Origin: Sphingomonas_B tabacisoli
GTDB taxonomy: Bacteria; Pseudomonadota; Alphaproteobacteria; Sphingomonadales; Sphingomonadaceae
DNA: 64,000 nucleotides
NCBI RefSeq assembly: GCF_042678385.1
Contig: NZ_JBHUDY010000002.1
Span: forward strand, 124,001 to 188,000
Direction: 5' to 3'
Part shown: positions 9,146 through 18,219 of the stretch, piece by piece
How positions within the stretch are numbered: position 1 is the first letter of the stretch
How the letters are laid out: every line of letters begins with the position of its first letter
Made by a program: the position numbers and the translations under genes
The notes under the pieces: model-generated
Told to the model about the DNA's origin: nothing
Seen by the model: the letters and a program-made list of their open reading frames with translations, nothing else
Database searches by the model: none

Positions 9146-9389
9146 TGCGTGTCCTCTCCGATCCGCGCCCCATCGCGCAGGGCGCTTGTGTTTCCGTCGG
9201 CATGGAGAGAATGAAATGCACAGCGGCGGGTCAAGTCTGCCGAACGCAGAGGTGCGACAATGTTCGATGCGCGACGTTCTGCCGGCATGTTCGTCGCACT
9301 GGATGTCGCTTTTGTCCTACGACGGTGGCGCGAATCGCCAGCGCCCCCGATCCTTGCCCGTTACGACCAACGAGTGAGGCGGATACGTT

Positions 9390-10538
9390 TTGGCTACGGT
9401 GTTGAAGGTTGACTGGATGTCGTTGATCGCATCCGCACCGCCTGCCGAAATGCCGATCCAGCCGGTAGTCCGCGAGACCGGCTGGCGCGAAGCCATCCTG
9501 ATGTCGATCGCCTTGTGGTCGTTTGTCGGCATAATCTATCTTCCGATCCTGCTTGAGCGCCATGCCGGCGAAGGCTGGAGCAGCGTCGCGCTCGACGAAG
9601 GCACGCTGATCGTCTCCATCCTTCTTTCGATGCCGCTGTTCTCCGTTTTCCGGTCGACCCGCGACTGGGAGCTGATGCCGCGCGCCCTCGCCCTTGCCGG
9701 CGCGGTGCTCGGCGCATCGATCGTGCAGGTCTGTTTCGACCTGATCTATACGGGCTTCGTCGCCAACCGGGTGGACACGGCCTGGGAGAATCTGCCGACG
9801 GACCTCAGCCGCGCCTATCGCGCGACGTTCAACTATGTCTGCGTGTTCGGCGTGAACGTGGCGCTGCTCCATCTGGTCAGCGCCCGCCGGCATGAGGTGC
9901 TGCAGGCGCAGGAACTCGCTCATGCGCTGTCGACCGCGCAGCACGCCCAGCTCGCGGCGCTTCGCTATCAGCTCAATCCGCATTTCCTGTTCAACACGCT
10001 CAATGCGATTTCGGCAATGATCGTCACCCGCCGCAACGACGATGCCGAGCTGATGACCGACAAATTGTCGAGCTTCCTGCGCGCCTCGCTTGCCTCCGAC
10101 CCGACCGAGTTGGTCCCGCTGGATCAGGAACTGTCGCTGATGGAGGATTATCTGGAGATCGAATCGATCCGCTTCGGCGAGCGGCTGCATGTCGAGATCG
10201 ATTGCGCGAGCGATGTCTGCGGCACCCCGATCCCCAGCTTCCTGCTGCAGCCGCTGGTCGAGAACGCGATCAAATACGGCGTGGCGCCGTCACGAGACCC
10301 GGTCAATATCCGGGTGACGGGAAGGCGCGAGGGCGCGGAGCTCGTCGTTACGGTCGAGGATGACGGCCGCGGGGCTTCCAATGCGGTCAAGACGACCAGC
10401 ACCGGCGTCGGCCTCGAGAATATCCGCCGCCGCCTGAACGCGCTTTACGGCGATGCCGGCACCATTGCCGCGGGTCCCCGCAACCCGGGCTATGCCGCCA
10501 TCATTCGCTTGCCCCTGAATGTCGTGCCGCTCCGCTGA
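9390..10538 (+). CDS. LytS-type sensor histidine kinase (His_kinase/HATPase)
   Basis: Integral-membrane sensor kinase. Four hydrophobic segments lie in roughly the first 160 residues, followed by the LytS/AlgZ phospho-acceptor region LRYQLNPHFLFNTLNAI (His about residue 198) and an ATPase with LLQPLVENAIKYG and GVGLENIRRRL. It lacks a standard HisKA domain, as is normal in this class. The start may be TTG at 9390 or ATG at 9417; neither has a decisive Shine-Dalgarno. It lies 65 bases upstream of a LytTR regulator, its probable partner. The signal is unknown. Confidence 0.92.
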   Translation: MATVLKVDWMSLIASAPPAEMPIQPVVRETGWREAILMSIALWSFVGIIYLPILLERHAGEGWSSVALDEGTLIVSILLSMPLFSVFRSTRDWELMPRALALAGAVLGASIVQVCFDLIYTGFVANRVDTAWENLPTDLSRAYRATFNYVCVFGVNVALLHLVSARRHEVLQAQELAHALSTAQHAQLAALRYQLNPHFLFNTLNAISAMIVTRRNDDAELMTDKLSSFLRASLASDPTELVPLDQELSLMEDYLEIESIRFGERLHVEIDCASDVCGTPIPSFLLQPLVENAIKYGVAPSRDPVNIRVTGRREGAELVVTVEDDGRGASNAVKTTSTGVGLENIRRRLNALYGDAGTIAAGPRNPGYAAIIRLPLNVVPLR

Positions 10539-10603
10539 GCGGGGCTTGAGCCGAAGCGCCTGCTGTCCGATAAGGCGGTGAAAGGGCTAGGGGTTTTCGG
10601 CTG

Positions 10604-11371
10604 ATGCGGGTCTTGGTGGTCGACGACGAAGCGCTGGCGCTCGACCGGTTGCGCACGTTGTTCGCGGATATCGACGATGTCGAAGTGGTCGGCCAGGCAA
10701 CCGACGGCGATATGGCGCTTGAGCAGATCGAGAATCTGCAGCCCGACCTTGTCATTCTCGACATCCAGATGCCGGGCCGCAACGGCCTGCGCACTGCCGC
10801 GGCGCTCGAATCCGAAAATCGGCCCGAGATCATCTTCGTGACCGCGCACGAGCATTATGCGCCCGACGCGTTCGAGGTGGACGCCGCCGACTATCTGCTG
10901 AAACCCGTTCGCTTCGACCGGTTGCGCCAGGCGGTGACGCGCGCGCGGCGCAGGCGGGAGCTGCGCGACCAGGCCGATCGCACCGACAAGCTGCAGGAGG
11001 AAGTGGAGAGCCTGCGTGCCAAGAGTGGTGCCGCGCGGCACGACCACGAAGGCTTTTGGGTGCCGGAGCGCCACGGCCAGCGCTGGGTCCCGATCGAGAC
11101 GATCGGCTGGATCGAGGCGGCGCGCGACTATGTGCTGCTGCACACCGAAACCCGCAGTCACATGCTGCGCGCAACCATGTCAGCGCTGGAAGAGAAACTG
11201 GAAGGTTCGGGGCTGATGCGAGTGCATCGATCGGCCTTTGTGCGGCCGGAAAAAGTGGCGGAAGTCCGCCGCGCCAATCGGAGCCTCACTCTGGTGCTCG
11301 ACGACGGCGCCCATGTGCAGGTGGGGCCCAGCTATATCGATATTTTGACCGAGAAGCTGGGCCTCCCTTGA
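10604..11371 (+). CDS. LytTR-family response regulator
   Basis: 255 residues: a receiver domain with phospho-Asp 53 (LVILDIQMPG) and Lys in LLKPVRF, a charged linker, then a LytTR DNA-binding domain (about 150-253) with the hallmarks WIEAARDYVLLHT, MRVHRSAFVRPEKV and VGPSYIDIL. LytTR proteins bind direct repeats upstream of their targets. Paired with the LytS-type kinase upstream, analogous to AlgZ/AlgR. Target genes cannot be named from the window. Confidence 0.94.
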   Translation: MRVLVVDDEALALDRLRTLFADIDDVEVVGQATDGDMALEQIENLQPDLVILDIQMPGRNGLRTAAALESENRPEIIFVTAHEHYAPDAFEVDAADYLLKPVRFDRLRQAVTRARRRRELRDQADRTDKLQEEVESLRAKSGAARHDHEGFWVPERHGQRWVPIETIGWIEAARDYVLLHTETRSHMLRATMSALEEKLEGSGLMRVHRSAFVRPEKVAEVRRANRSLTLVLDDGAHVQVGPSYIDILTEKLGLP

Positions 11372-11381
11372 GCCGGCATCC

Positions 11382-11483
11382 TTAGAGAACGCTGGCGAAC
11401 GAAGTCGACGCGGCCACGAACATCGTGCCGACGAACATCGCGGCGAGCCAGGTCGCCGTCGTGCGCAAAGCGGAAGCTTTCAT
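11382..11483 (-). CDS. 33-residue hydrophobic small protein
   Basis: A tiny frame encoding MKASALRTTATWLAAMFVGTMFVAASTSFASVL. A strong GAGGAG sits about 7 bases before the ATG, and the peptide is one amphipathic or transmembrane helix with a basic start, so it is plausibly translated. It could be an exported micro-protein or a membrane peptide. No family is recognised. It is convergent with the LytTR gene, with a 10-base gap. Confidence 0.55.
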   Translation of the reverse strand: MKASALRTTATWLAAMFVGTMFVAASTSFASVL

Positions 11484-11714
11484 GACTTTTCTCCTCATCG
11501 AGTCGCCGCTGCCCATCAGCGGCAGGCGCGCGATAGCGGCATGGGTGCCCGGCGCATCCGGAACTCGACCGCGGCAGTAGAAAAGGGGACGAAAGCGCGA
11601 CCGCGTCGACGAACGCACGGCTGGCCGCGACCAACTGTCAGAACCGCGTTATTGATTTGGCTACCGCAGGCCGGTAGTCCCCTCACCGGGTCTGCCTTCA
11701 CACATAGGGTCGCA

Positions 11715-11858
11715 GTGGAAGACGTTTACTTGCTCGTTGGCGCATTGATGGCGGGGGGCGCCGCAACGATCGGTTCCTTTATCTGGTACGAGACCGCCGG
11801 CAAGGAGCGCAGGCGGAAGCGCATCGAGCGTAACCACGCGCGCAGCAAACTGCGCTGA
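11715..11858 (+). CDS. possible 47-residue membrane protein
   Basis: GTG at 11715 opens a short frame: VEDVYLLVGALMAGGAATIGSFIWYET forms one membrane helix, followed by a very basic tail (GKERRRKRIERNHARSKLR). This helix-plus-basic-tail layout is common for small inner-membrane proteins. The ribosome site is weak (AGGGT). The frame is open further upstream but that part has no protein-like composition. Treat as tentative. Confidence 0.35.
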   Translation: MEDVYLLVGALMAGGAATIGSFIWYETAGKERRRKRIERNHARSKLR

Positions 11859-12058
11859 AGCCCCACGCGGGCGGTGGCTGCAGCGAGGCCTGGCCCGGCA
11901 ATAGCGCCACCCGTTTTCGTTCGCACATAGGTGTCGCTGAACCACAAGGTTCGGTCGAAAGCGCGCGCGCCGTCGCGACCCTTGATGCGTAGCTTGGGGT
12001 GACCGCGGCCGCCGGCCTTGAGCTGGCGGCGTCAAGGACCGGCATCCGCAGGACTGTA

Positions 12059-12820
12059 TCAGGCTAAAGCGAGCGCCGTCCGGCGACGGCGGACCGCCGC
12101 ACCTGCCAAAGCGAAACCGCCGATCATCATTGCCCAGCTCGCCGGCTCCGGCACCGCCGCGACCGCCACGATGTTATTGATCTTGAAGCCGTCAATGCCG
12201 TCCAGGTTCTTAAAGTCGGCGCCGATGATCCAGACGTTGCCCGAGCGATTGGTGCTATAGCTGGCGAAGGAGCGGGTGGCAGGCGTGCCGGACGCGCTCT
12301 TGACGCTGCCGCCGCCGTTGATCAGCGAGGCGGCCAGGAGGCCGTTACCGGCCGCTGCCAGGTCGATGGTGCTGGTCCAGGCCAGGGCCGTCTTGCCGGC
12401 GCCGACCCAAGCGTCGTTGTCGGTTGAGCTGCTGACCGCAAAAGCGGTCAAATCGGCGCCTGTGAGCGTCACGATCCGGTCGAACTGCAACAGGATAAAG
12501 TCGTAGCCGCCGCTATTGTCCACCGTGTGCAGGTTATTGCTGCTGCCGTCGCCGTCTCCGGCCGCGGTGTCGCCAAGGCCCGAGCTATACTTGCCAAGAT
12601 AGCCATTGGTGATCGTGTAGGTGAAGCCGTTCGCGTCCTTGACGGCGTGCCAAGCCGACGCGCGCACGTTGAATCCGCCGGTCTGCGACGCAAACGTCGC
12701 CGCATTGCCGTATGTGCCGTTGGTGGAAGTGCTGCCGGTGGTGACGAAGTTCACGGCGGCGGCAGGAGTAGCAGCGGCGAAAGCGATCGTCGCGGCGGTC
12801 GCGGTCAGCAGAGTCCTCAT
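12059..12820 (-). CDS. PEPxxWA-CTERM sorting domain protein
   Basis: 253-residue exported protein: signal peptide MRTLLTATAATIAFAAATPAAA, a Thr/Ser/Gly-rich beta-type body without a recognised enzyme motif, then VPEPASWAMMIGGFALAGAAVRRRR. This tail (PEP box, membrane helix, Arg cluster) is the exosortase-recognised signal in its sphingomonad PEPxxWA variant, so the protein should be processed and delivered to the cell surface or matrix. AAGGGGGAA before ATG 12820 supports this start over 12841. No exosortase gene is in the window. Confidence 0.88.
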   Translation of the reverse strand: MRTLLTATAATIAFAAATPAAAVNFVTTGSTSTNGTYGNAATFASQTGGFNVRASAWHAVKDANGFTYTITNGYLGKYSSGLGDTAAGDGDGSSNNLHTVDNSGGYDFILLQFDRIVTLTGADLTAFAVSSSTDNDAWVGAGKTALAWTSTIDLAAAGNGLLAASLINGGGSVKSASGTPATRSFASYSTNRSGNVWIIGADFKNLDGIDGFKINNIVAVAAVPEPASWAMMIGGFALAGAAVRRRRTALALA

Positions 12821-12841
12821 GCGTTCCCCCTTGCTTGACAA

Positions 12842-13221
12842 TAATAATAGTTGTCGCAGAAGGGCTTGCGTCGAAGTTACGCTGCCGGCTCGTTATGATC
12901 GATCCTCGTCGCGCTCTTCGACTCGGACTGCAAACCCCCGCTGCAGTTTTCGATCATATTCGACCGTTAACCAAATCTCCATCGGAAAGATTCGGGAAGC
13001 TGTGCCGAAACAGGACCGGCAACTCTGCGCGCTCCCGATTGGCCAGCTATGATCTAGGCCGAGAACCGGATCGGGGGATGACGCTGCTCGATCTGAGCGG
13101 CGGACGTGTTTGCCGGCTTTACGGCACGTGTGAACATTTCCCGGTCATTCGCCGGGAGCATGGGGCATAATCGATCTGCTTTGTGACCCGTCCAAGTGCC
13201 GATCTTTCGGTGTAGAACGGG
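12842..13221. other. 380-base intergenic region, no convincing gene
   Basis: Between the PEP-CTERM gene and the end of the Tad operon. A plus-strand frame is open (12835-13170) but its product has no family-like features and no ribosome site. The left part, rich in TATTATTATT, likely holds the PEP-CTERM promoter. I see no clear terminator for the Tad operon. Confidence 0.5.
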
Positions 13222-13941
13222 TCAGGCCGTATATTTGTCGCAGGTCATCTTCGCCGCGCCGACGGCGGGGCTGGGGTCGTAGATTCCCGTGCCGCCGTTC
13301 CCCGCCAGGTCGCGCTTGTCGCGAACGATATAGGACGCGGTGTATTTGATCACAGGCGTTCCGATCAGGGCAGTCAGGTTCCCGAACAGCGATTTGTACT
13401 GATAGTTGATCTCGACGAATATCACGGCTTCGCCCGCCGGCGCCTTTACCTGAGCGCCGGTGGGTCCCATCCCTTGGAGGGCCGTACCCGTCGCGCCCTG
13501 GCCCGCCACGCCATAGCTGGAGTCCCAGCCCGCGCCGTTCTTGAGACCGACGCAGCGTTGCCAATGTATCCATTGACCGCCGTCGACGTTTGTTTCGAGG
13601 CTGGACAGGGTAACGCGGCCGTTCTGCGTCAGGTTCAGGTCGGCCGCCTGCAGCCTGAGGCCTTGCATGACGTCGTTGATATCGATCTCGCGGAGCTGCT
13701 GGATCGTACCCCCGCTCACGTCCACCCCCGCGCGCGAGGCATTGTCCGCCAACATCAGAGCGATCTGGCTGACGCGCATATGGGTCTGGGCAAGGTTGGC
13801 CGTTTCGACGCCATACATGCCCATGCCCATCACTGCGGGCATTGCATAGGCGAACTCGATGAGGGCGAGACCGCTGCGGTTTCGCCCAAACCGCTTGAGA
13901 ACATCGATTGCCGCAACGGCCTTGGTGCTGGTTAGGTGCAT
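13222..13941 (-). CDS. TadE/TadG-family pilus assembly protein
   Basis: 239 residues starting MHLTSTKAVAAIDVLKRFGRNRSGLALIEFAYAMPAVMG. The RxxRSGLALIEFAYAMP block is the TadE-like N-terminus: a short cytoplasmic basic segment, the conserved Glu and one membrane helix, with the rest exported. These pseudopilin-like proteins belong to the Tad (tight adherence/Flp pilus) system. The start at 13941 overlaps the end of the upstream gene by 10 bases. It is the last gene of a three-gene operon. The codon for the conserved Glu in the ALIEFA motif is present. Confidence 0.85.
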   Translation of the reverse strand: MHLTSTKAVAAIDVLKRFGRNRSGLALIEFAYAMPAVMGMGMYGVETANLAQTHMRVSQIALMLADNASRAGVDVSGGTIQQLREIDINDVMQGLRLQAADLNLTQNGRVTLSSLETNVDGGQWIHWQRCVGLKNGAGWDSSYGVAGQGATGTALQGMGPTGAQVKAPAGEAVIFVEINYQYKSLFGNLTALIGTPVIKYTASYIVRDKRDLAGNGGTGIYDPSPAVGAAKMTCDKYTA

Positions 13942-14525
13942 AGGTTCTTCACCACCGGTACGTTCTGGGTTGCGTAGGGCTGGTTGCGCAGGAACGTCTT
14001 GACCGTGATCGTCTGGGTTGACGACCAGCCGAGCATTGCCGCCATGGGAAAAAGCCGCGGATAGCTCATCGTCATCGTATAGGCGGCGACGTCGTTGGCG
14101 CCGCCCTGGCCGGCATTGCCGGGATCGCTGTCCCACTGGCCGTTTCCGTTCACGTCGTCGAAGCATTCGCCGGCATCGCGCTGCCCGTTGCCGTTGGTAT
14201 CAGTGAACCGCTCCGGCTTGTCCGTCAGATAGCTTGTGTAGCTACGGCGAAGCGGAGTGAACGTTGCCGCCTTCACCACAAGCCGGACCTGGTTCTTCAC
14301 CTTGGTCTCGATCGCGTCGAGCTTGTCCGACTGGTTCTCCATGCCGGAGTCGCGGGCGGCCTTCTGGATCTCTCCCTCCAGCAGCGACGTCGCATAGCTG
14401 CGGTAGGACAGGTCCATCGCCCCCATGATCAGCAGCAGCATGGTCGGTGCGACGACGGCGAACTCCGCGATCGGGCTACCGCGGTTATCGTGCAGAAGCC
14501 GGGCGGCAAAGCGAGTTCGGATCAT
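13932..14525 (-). CDS. TadE-family protein with Asp/Asn-Gly calcium-type loops
   Basis: 197 residues. The TadE motif RGSPIAEFAVVAPTMLLLIMG (about 15-35) gives one membrane helix; the remainder is extracytoplasmic. Residues 109-120 and 124-134 form two Asn/Gly/Asp-rich loops (DTNGNGQRDAGE and DVNGNGQWDSD) resembling EF-hand or dockerin-like calcium-binding loops, separated by CFD. The ATG at 14525 overlaps the TGA of the upstream VWA gene (ATGA), indicating translational coupling. Probably a minor pseudopilin or assembly factor of a Tad pilus; calcium binding is inferred from the motif only. Confidence 0.85.
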   Translation of the reverse strand: MIRTRFAARLLHDNRGSPIAEFAVVAPTMLLLIMGAMDLSYRSYATSLLEGEIQKAARDSGMENQSDKLDAIETKVKNQVRLVVKAATFTPLRRSYTSYLTDKPERFTDTNGNGQRDAGECFDDVNGNGQWDSDPGNAGQGGANDVAAYTMTMSYPRLFPMAAMLGWSSTQTITVKTFLRNQPYATQNVPVVKNLCT

Positions 14526-16408
14526 TTGGAAATCCTCAACTCTGCGATCTTGCCGGCGATCGTCTTGAAGGCGTCCTGCAGCTTCTGGTCTGTCGGCGCA
14601 TAGATCGCCGTCGACGAGCTGGAGGCGCAGTCCTTCATGTCTTGCGTAAGCGTCTGGGCATAGGCGACGACCCAGATGACAATGCCCTTATTTTTCGCCT
14701 GGGTGCAGATCGCCTGCAGGCGTGCATTATGGCGATCCGTCAACGCGCTTGGCAGCCCCGAGGTGCCGGCCTGATTGGTCGCCGTGGTGCATCCGCCGAC
14801 TGGAGTCGTACCCATCACCCGGCCTTCTACGCGTTCGATGCCTTGAAAGCCGTAAACGCAGTTGTTGGGAGACATCGCGCCGTCTGTCATGAAAATGATA
14901 TGGCGGCCGCAATTTCTGTTCGGGCGGCAGTCCGTGTCGGCCGCGAACGGCCCGGTCGGGGAAATGAAGCGGGCGCCCCAGACCATGCCGACGTCGTGAT
15001 AGGTGCCGCCGATCGCCTTGAAATCCGATGCGTTGACATAGTTGCTCACGTCGCCGCGGGTCATGACGGCAAGGCGCTGGGCCCGTTTCGGGCAGACATA
15101 ATAGCCCTGTTGAAGCAGCGTCGAGACATTGCGGGACCTGAAGACGGTCGATGAACTGGGCCAGTAATCCGACGTCGTATCGTCGCTCGCGATATTCGGG
15201 CGATCGTACACGACATCGATCCAGGCAGGTTTCCAGCGTGTGGTGTCCGAAGAGGGAACCAGATCGATGTCGAGATCGGAGGGCAGGCCTGCCTGCGTAA
15301 AGGTTGCGGAACTCGTCGTGGTCCGCTCCATGATGCAGCCGTCCCATACGGCAGTGGTCCCGTCGACCTTCGTGGGGTTGGTGACGGTCGCGCCAGTCTT
15401 ATACTGGCTGACATCCACCGGGACGTTTTCGTACCGCCAGATCGGAATGACCGACTGCGTGCTCGTTGTGCATGTGCCTGGTTGGCCGCCTCCCGACGTG
15501 ACGGCGGTCCAACTGACTGTCGTCTTCGTCGCCGGATACTGTGGGAAAGGCTTGCTGCGCGTTGCATAGCCATTGCATGTTGCGGAATCGACCTTGGTGA
15601 TCGTGGCCGTCGTGACCGCGCCCGTCATCTGATCGGCGACGACGCGCCGCGACGGATAAGTGGCAGTATCCGCAATATAGGAGGCGGGGATGAGCGTGCC
15701 CACATTGACGGTCGATGTATAGGGAACGAAGCCGTAACGAATGCGGGAGTTGGCATCGGCCGCGGCAGCTAGCGTATCGTAGAATGTCAGAACTGCTGAC
15801 CTAAGCGCCTTGATCTTGGAATCCGACTTCTCTTGCTCATACCAACGCGTGCCGTACGGGGTGGAATAGGACTGTTCGGGTTGCGTGCACGACGCTTCCG
15901 AGGTGTTGCAGACCATGGAGCCGGTGGTATCGAGCACGAACATAACGTCGACGTCGCCGATTTCCTTGCGCGCTTCGCACGTGACGTTCAGCGTGGTCGG
16001 GCCCGACCCGAATATGCGCATGAGCGTAACGGGTACTGTCGCCGACGCAGCGCCCTGCACCTGCCCATCGGCCGTGTCGGTCGCCTGGAAGCTTACGTTG
16101 GTCGTCTGAAACCAGCCGGGCTTGAAGTTATTGTCGAAGAATGTTTTCGCTTGATCCTTCGCGTTCTGGTCAAGCGACGTTCCCGTCATCATCTTGCGCC
16201 CGGCGAGCGCGCCCGCGTCGCACGCCTGCTGCAGACGCACCTTGACGACGTACAGCCGCGCGGTATCCACCGCGGCGCCGGTGAACCCGGCAAGCGGCAG
16301 TAGCGCAGCAGCCATGATCGCGGCGGTATTGCCGGCGACGTCACGAGCCAGGCGCTGAAGGAAGCCGCGCTTATCGCTGCGCCGCAAAGCCATGCCGAAT
16401 AATTTCAT
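14522..16408 (-). CDS. TadG-like protein with von Willebrand factor A domain
   Basis: 628 residues. The N-terminal segment (DVAGNTAAIMAAALLPLAGFTGAAVDTARLY) is the TadG/Flp-pilus membrane anchor. A VWA domain follows, with the MIDAS start DTTGSM (Asp160) and later FMTDG. The VWA core is interrupted by a long Thr/Ser/Pro-rich insertion (about 230-470). Several Cys could form disulfides outside the membrane. TadG-type proteins help assemble or tether Flp pili. First gene of the TadG-TadE-TadE operon. No tadA, cpaC or flp genes are in the window, so the main locus must be elsewhere, or this is an orphan set. Confidence 0.88.
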   Translation of the reverse strand: MKLFGMALRRSDKRGFLQRLARDVAGNTAAIMAAALLPLAGFTGAAVDTARLYVVKVRLQQACDAGALAGRKMMTGTSLDQNAKDQAKTFFDNNFKPGWFQTTNVSFQATDTADGQVQGAASATVPVTLMRIFGSGPTTLNVTCEARKEIGDVDVMFVLDTTGSMVCNTSEASCTQPEQSYSTPYGTRWYEQEKSDSKIKALRSAVLTFYDTLAAAADANSRIRYGFVPYTSTVNVGTLIPASYIADTATYPSRRVVADQMTGAVTTATITKVDSATCNGYATRSKPFPQYPATKTTVSWTAVTSGGGQPGTCTTSTQSVIPIWRYENVPVDVSQYKTGATVTNPTKVDGTTAVWDGCIMERTTTSSATFTQAGLPSDLDIDLVPSSDTTRWKPAWIDVVYDRPNIASDDTTSDYWPSSSTVFRSRNVSTLLQQGYYVCPKRAQRLAVMTRGDVSNYVNASDFKAIGGTYHDVGMVWGARFISPTGPFAADTDCRPNRNCGRHIIFMTDGAMSPNNCVYGFQGIERVEGRVMGTTPVGGCTTATNQAGTSGLPSALTDRHNARLQAICTQAKNKGIVIWVVAYAQTLTQDMKDCASSSSTAIYAPTDQKLQDAFKTIAGKIAELRISK

Positions 16409-16606
16409 CGATACCTCGGGCGAATCTATCCGAGGTGTTGAAGGAATTTCTCTAAGCGGCTCTGAAAAGAGATGGTTACGATATCAGAAACGACGTGGAA
16501 TCAGTCGCTTTTGTAAGGGCTTCCGCGATGGCCAGGTCCTGACGGACCTGCGATTCACCAAGACCAAGCTCAAGGGCGTTGGAAGGGTCCGAACGGTTTC
16601 GGGGGA

Positions 16607-16693
16607 TGGTGGACAGGGCTAGATTCGAACTAGCGTAGGGCGAAGCCCGGCAGATTTACAGTCTGCTGCCTTTAACCACTCGGCCACCTGTCC
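16607..16693 (-). tRNA. tRNA-Tyr (anticodon GTA)
   Basis: An 87-base class II tRNA on the minus strand: acceptor GGACAGG/CCTGTCC, anticodon loop CTGTAAA, a long variable arm, T-loop GTTCGAATC and encoded CCA. Confidence 0.97.
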
Positions 16694-16790
16694 AGGTCGG
16701 CCCCGGTGATCCCGGGGCGAGCGGAGCGCGAGCCAATGACGAACCGCGCGCGGCCTGTCAACGCTTCGGCTTTGGTGTAGTGCCGCCCAG

Positions 16791-17528
16791 ATGAAGAAGC
16801 GTCATCGTCCGTCCGCCGCCGCATCCGGCCGCCCCCGCCTGTGGGGCCGGCACGCCGTCACCGCTGCGCTCGCCAATCCGGAGCGACGCGCCGTGAAGCT
16901 CTGGGCCACCCGCGACGCGGCCGCGCGTCTCGATCTGCCGTCGTCTCTGCCGGTCACCTTGGCCGATGTCGCCGATCTCGGCCGGCTCGTTCCCGCCGAC
17001 GCGCCGCACCAGGGATTGGTCCTCGAAGTCGATCCGTTGGAAGACGTCTTCCTCGACGAATTGCTGACTGGCGAGGGCGACCGGCCGATCCTCGTGCTCG
17101 ACCAGGTGACCGACCCGCACAATGTCGGCGCGATCCTGCGCTCGGCCGCTGCCTTCGACGCGCGCGGTATCGTCACGCAGGACCGGCACAGCCCGCCCGA
17201 ATCGGGCGCACTTGCCCGCGCTGCCTCGGGTGCGCTGGAAGTCGTGCCTTGGGCGCGGGTCGTGAACCTCGCCCGCGCGCTCGACGAGATGGCCGAAGCC
17301 AGCTTCTGGCGCATCGGCCTCGCCGGCGAAGCGGAGCGGACCCTGGCGGAGACCCTCGGCTCGGCGAAAATCGCGCTGGTGCTGGGCGCGGAAGGGGAGG
17401 GGCTGCGGCACAACACTGCCCAGCATTGCGACGAACTGGCGCGACTTCCGATCTCCGGCCGTGTAGAAAGCCTGAACGTGTCGAACGCCGCGGCGATCGC
17501 GCTCTACGCGGTCGCCACGCGGAGCTGA
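16791..17528 (+). CDS. rlmB: 23S rRNA 2'-O-ribose methyltransferase RlmB (SpoU/TrmH family)
   Basis: 245 residues: a basic N-terminal substrate-binding domain beginning RLWGRHAVTAALANPERR, then the SPOUT fold with the three knot motifs: LDQVTDPHNVGAILRSA (motif 1, catalytic Arg and Asn), LVLGAEGEGLR (motif 2) and ISGRVESLNVSNAAAIALY (motif 3). RlmB methylates G2251 of 23S rRNA using SAM. Residues and length fit; TrmH-family paralogues are the alternative. It reads away from the opposite-strand tRNA-Tyr. Confidence 0.9.
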   Translation: MKKRHRPSAAASGRPRLWGRHAVTAALANPERRAVKLWATRDAAARLDLPSSLPVTLADVADLGRLVPADAPHQGLVLEVDPLEDVFLDELLTGEGDRPILVLDQVTDPHNVGAILRSAAAFDARGIVTQDRHSPPESGALARAASGALEVVPWARVVNLARALDEMAEASFWRIGLAGEAERTLAETLGSAKIALVLGAEGEGLRHNTAQHCDELARLPISGRVESLNVSNAAAIALYAVATRS

Positions 17529-17541
17529 AACGGGGGAAGAC

Positions 17542-18219
17542 ATGGGGGCTTGGTTCAGGATCGCGGGCGTGCTTGGCCTGCCGTTGCTGCTCGCCGGCTG
17601 TCTGCTGGCGCCGGGCAAGTTCACCTCGAAGCTCACCGTGAACGCCGATCGCAGCTTCACCTATGCCTATGTGGGCGAAGTCTATGCGATCGACCAGGAT
17701 GCGAATCTGACCGACGCGTCCGACAAGGACGACAAGACCAAGGCCGCCGAGGCCGCCAAGAAAAAGGCGGACAGCGAGGCCAAGAACCGCGCCATCGCCG
17801 ACGCGCTGTCGAAAGAGGCCGGCTACCGTTCGGTCCGCTATATGGGCGAGGGCAGATTCCTGATCGACTATCAGGTCTCCGGCCGGCTCGACCACGCCTT
17901 CATCTATCCGTTCAACCTCGACGCGCAGGCGATCGTGCCGTTCGTCGCGGTCGAGCTGCGCGCCAACGGCACGATCCGAGTGAAGGCGCCGGGCTTCGCT
18001 AACGACAGCAAGGACCAGGCCGGTCCGATGAGCGGCATGGGCGGCGGCGGCGACGCCTCGGCCAAGATGGACGGGACCTTCACGCTCGACACCGACGCGG
18101 AGATCGTCAGCACCAATTACGAGGAGGGGCCGCAGGTCGCAGGCGGCCGCAAGACGCTGAGCTGGAAAGTGAGCCCGCTGACGCGCGATGCGCCGACGGC
18201 GGTGTTGCGGCTGCGTTAG
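17542..18219 (+). CDS. predicted lipoprotein of unknown function
   Basis: 225 residues. The signal sequence ends in the lipobox LLAGC (Cys20), so the mature protein should be lipid-anchored. The next part reads GKFTSKLTVNADRSFTYAYVGEVYAID, followed by a Lys/Ala/Asp-rich helical stretch (about 60-90), then a second beta-rich half with a Gly-Met loop (GPMSGMGGGG). No family is recognised. It begins 14 bases after rlmB and is probably co-transcribed. It ends overlapping the opposite-strand ferredoxin gene by 4 bases. Confidence 0.8.
   Translation: MGAWFRIAGVLGLPLLLAGCLLAPGKFTSKLTVNADRSFTYAYVGEVYAIDQDANLTDASDKDDKTKAAEAAKKKADSEAKNRAIADALSKEAGYRSVRYMGEGRFLIDYQVSGRLDHAFIYPFNLDAQAIVPFVAVELRANGTIRVKAPGFANDSKDQAGPMSGMGGGGDASAKMDGTFTLDTDAEIVSTNYEEGPQVAGGRKTLSWKVSPLTRDAPTAVLRLR

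Noticed and set aside
12835..13170. Plus-strand open frame of 111 codons in an intergenic region
   Set aside because: No ribosome site and no protein-like features.
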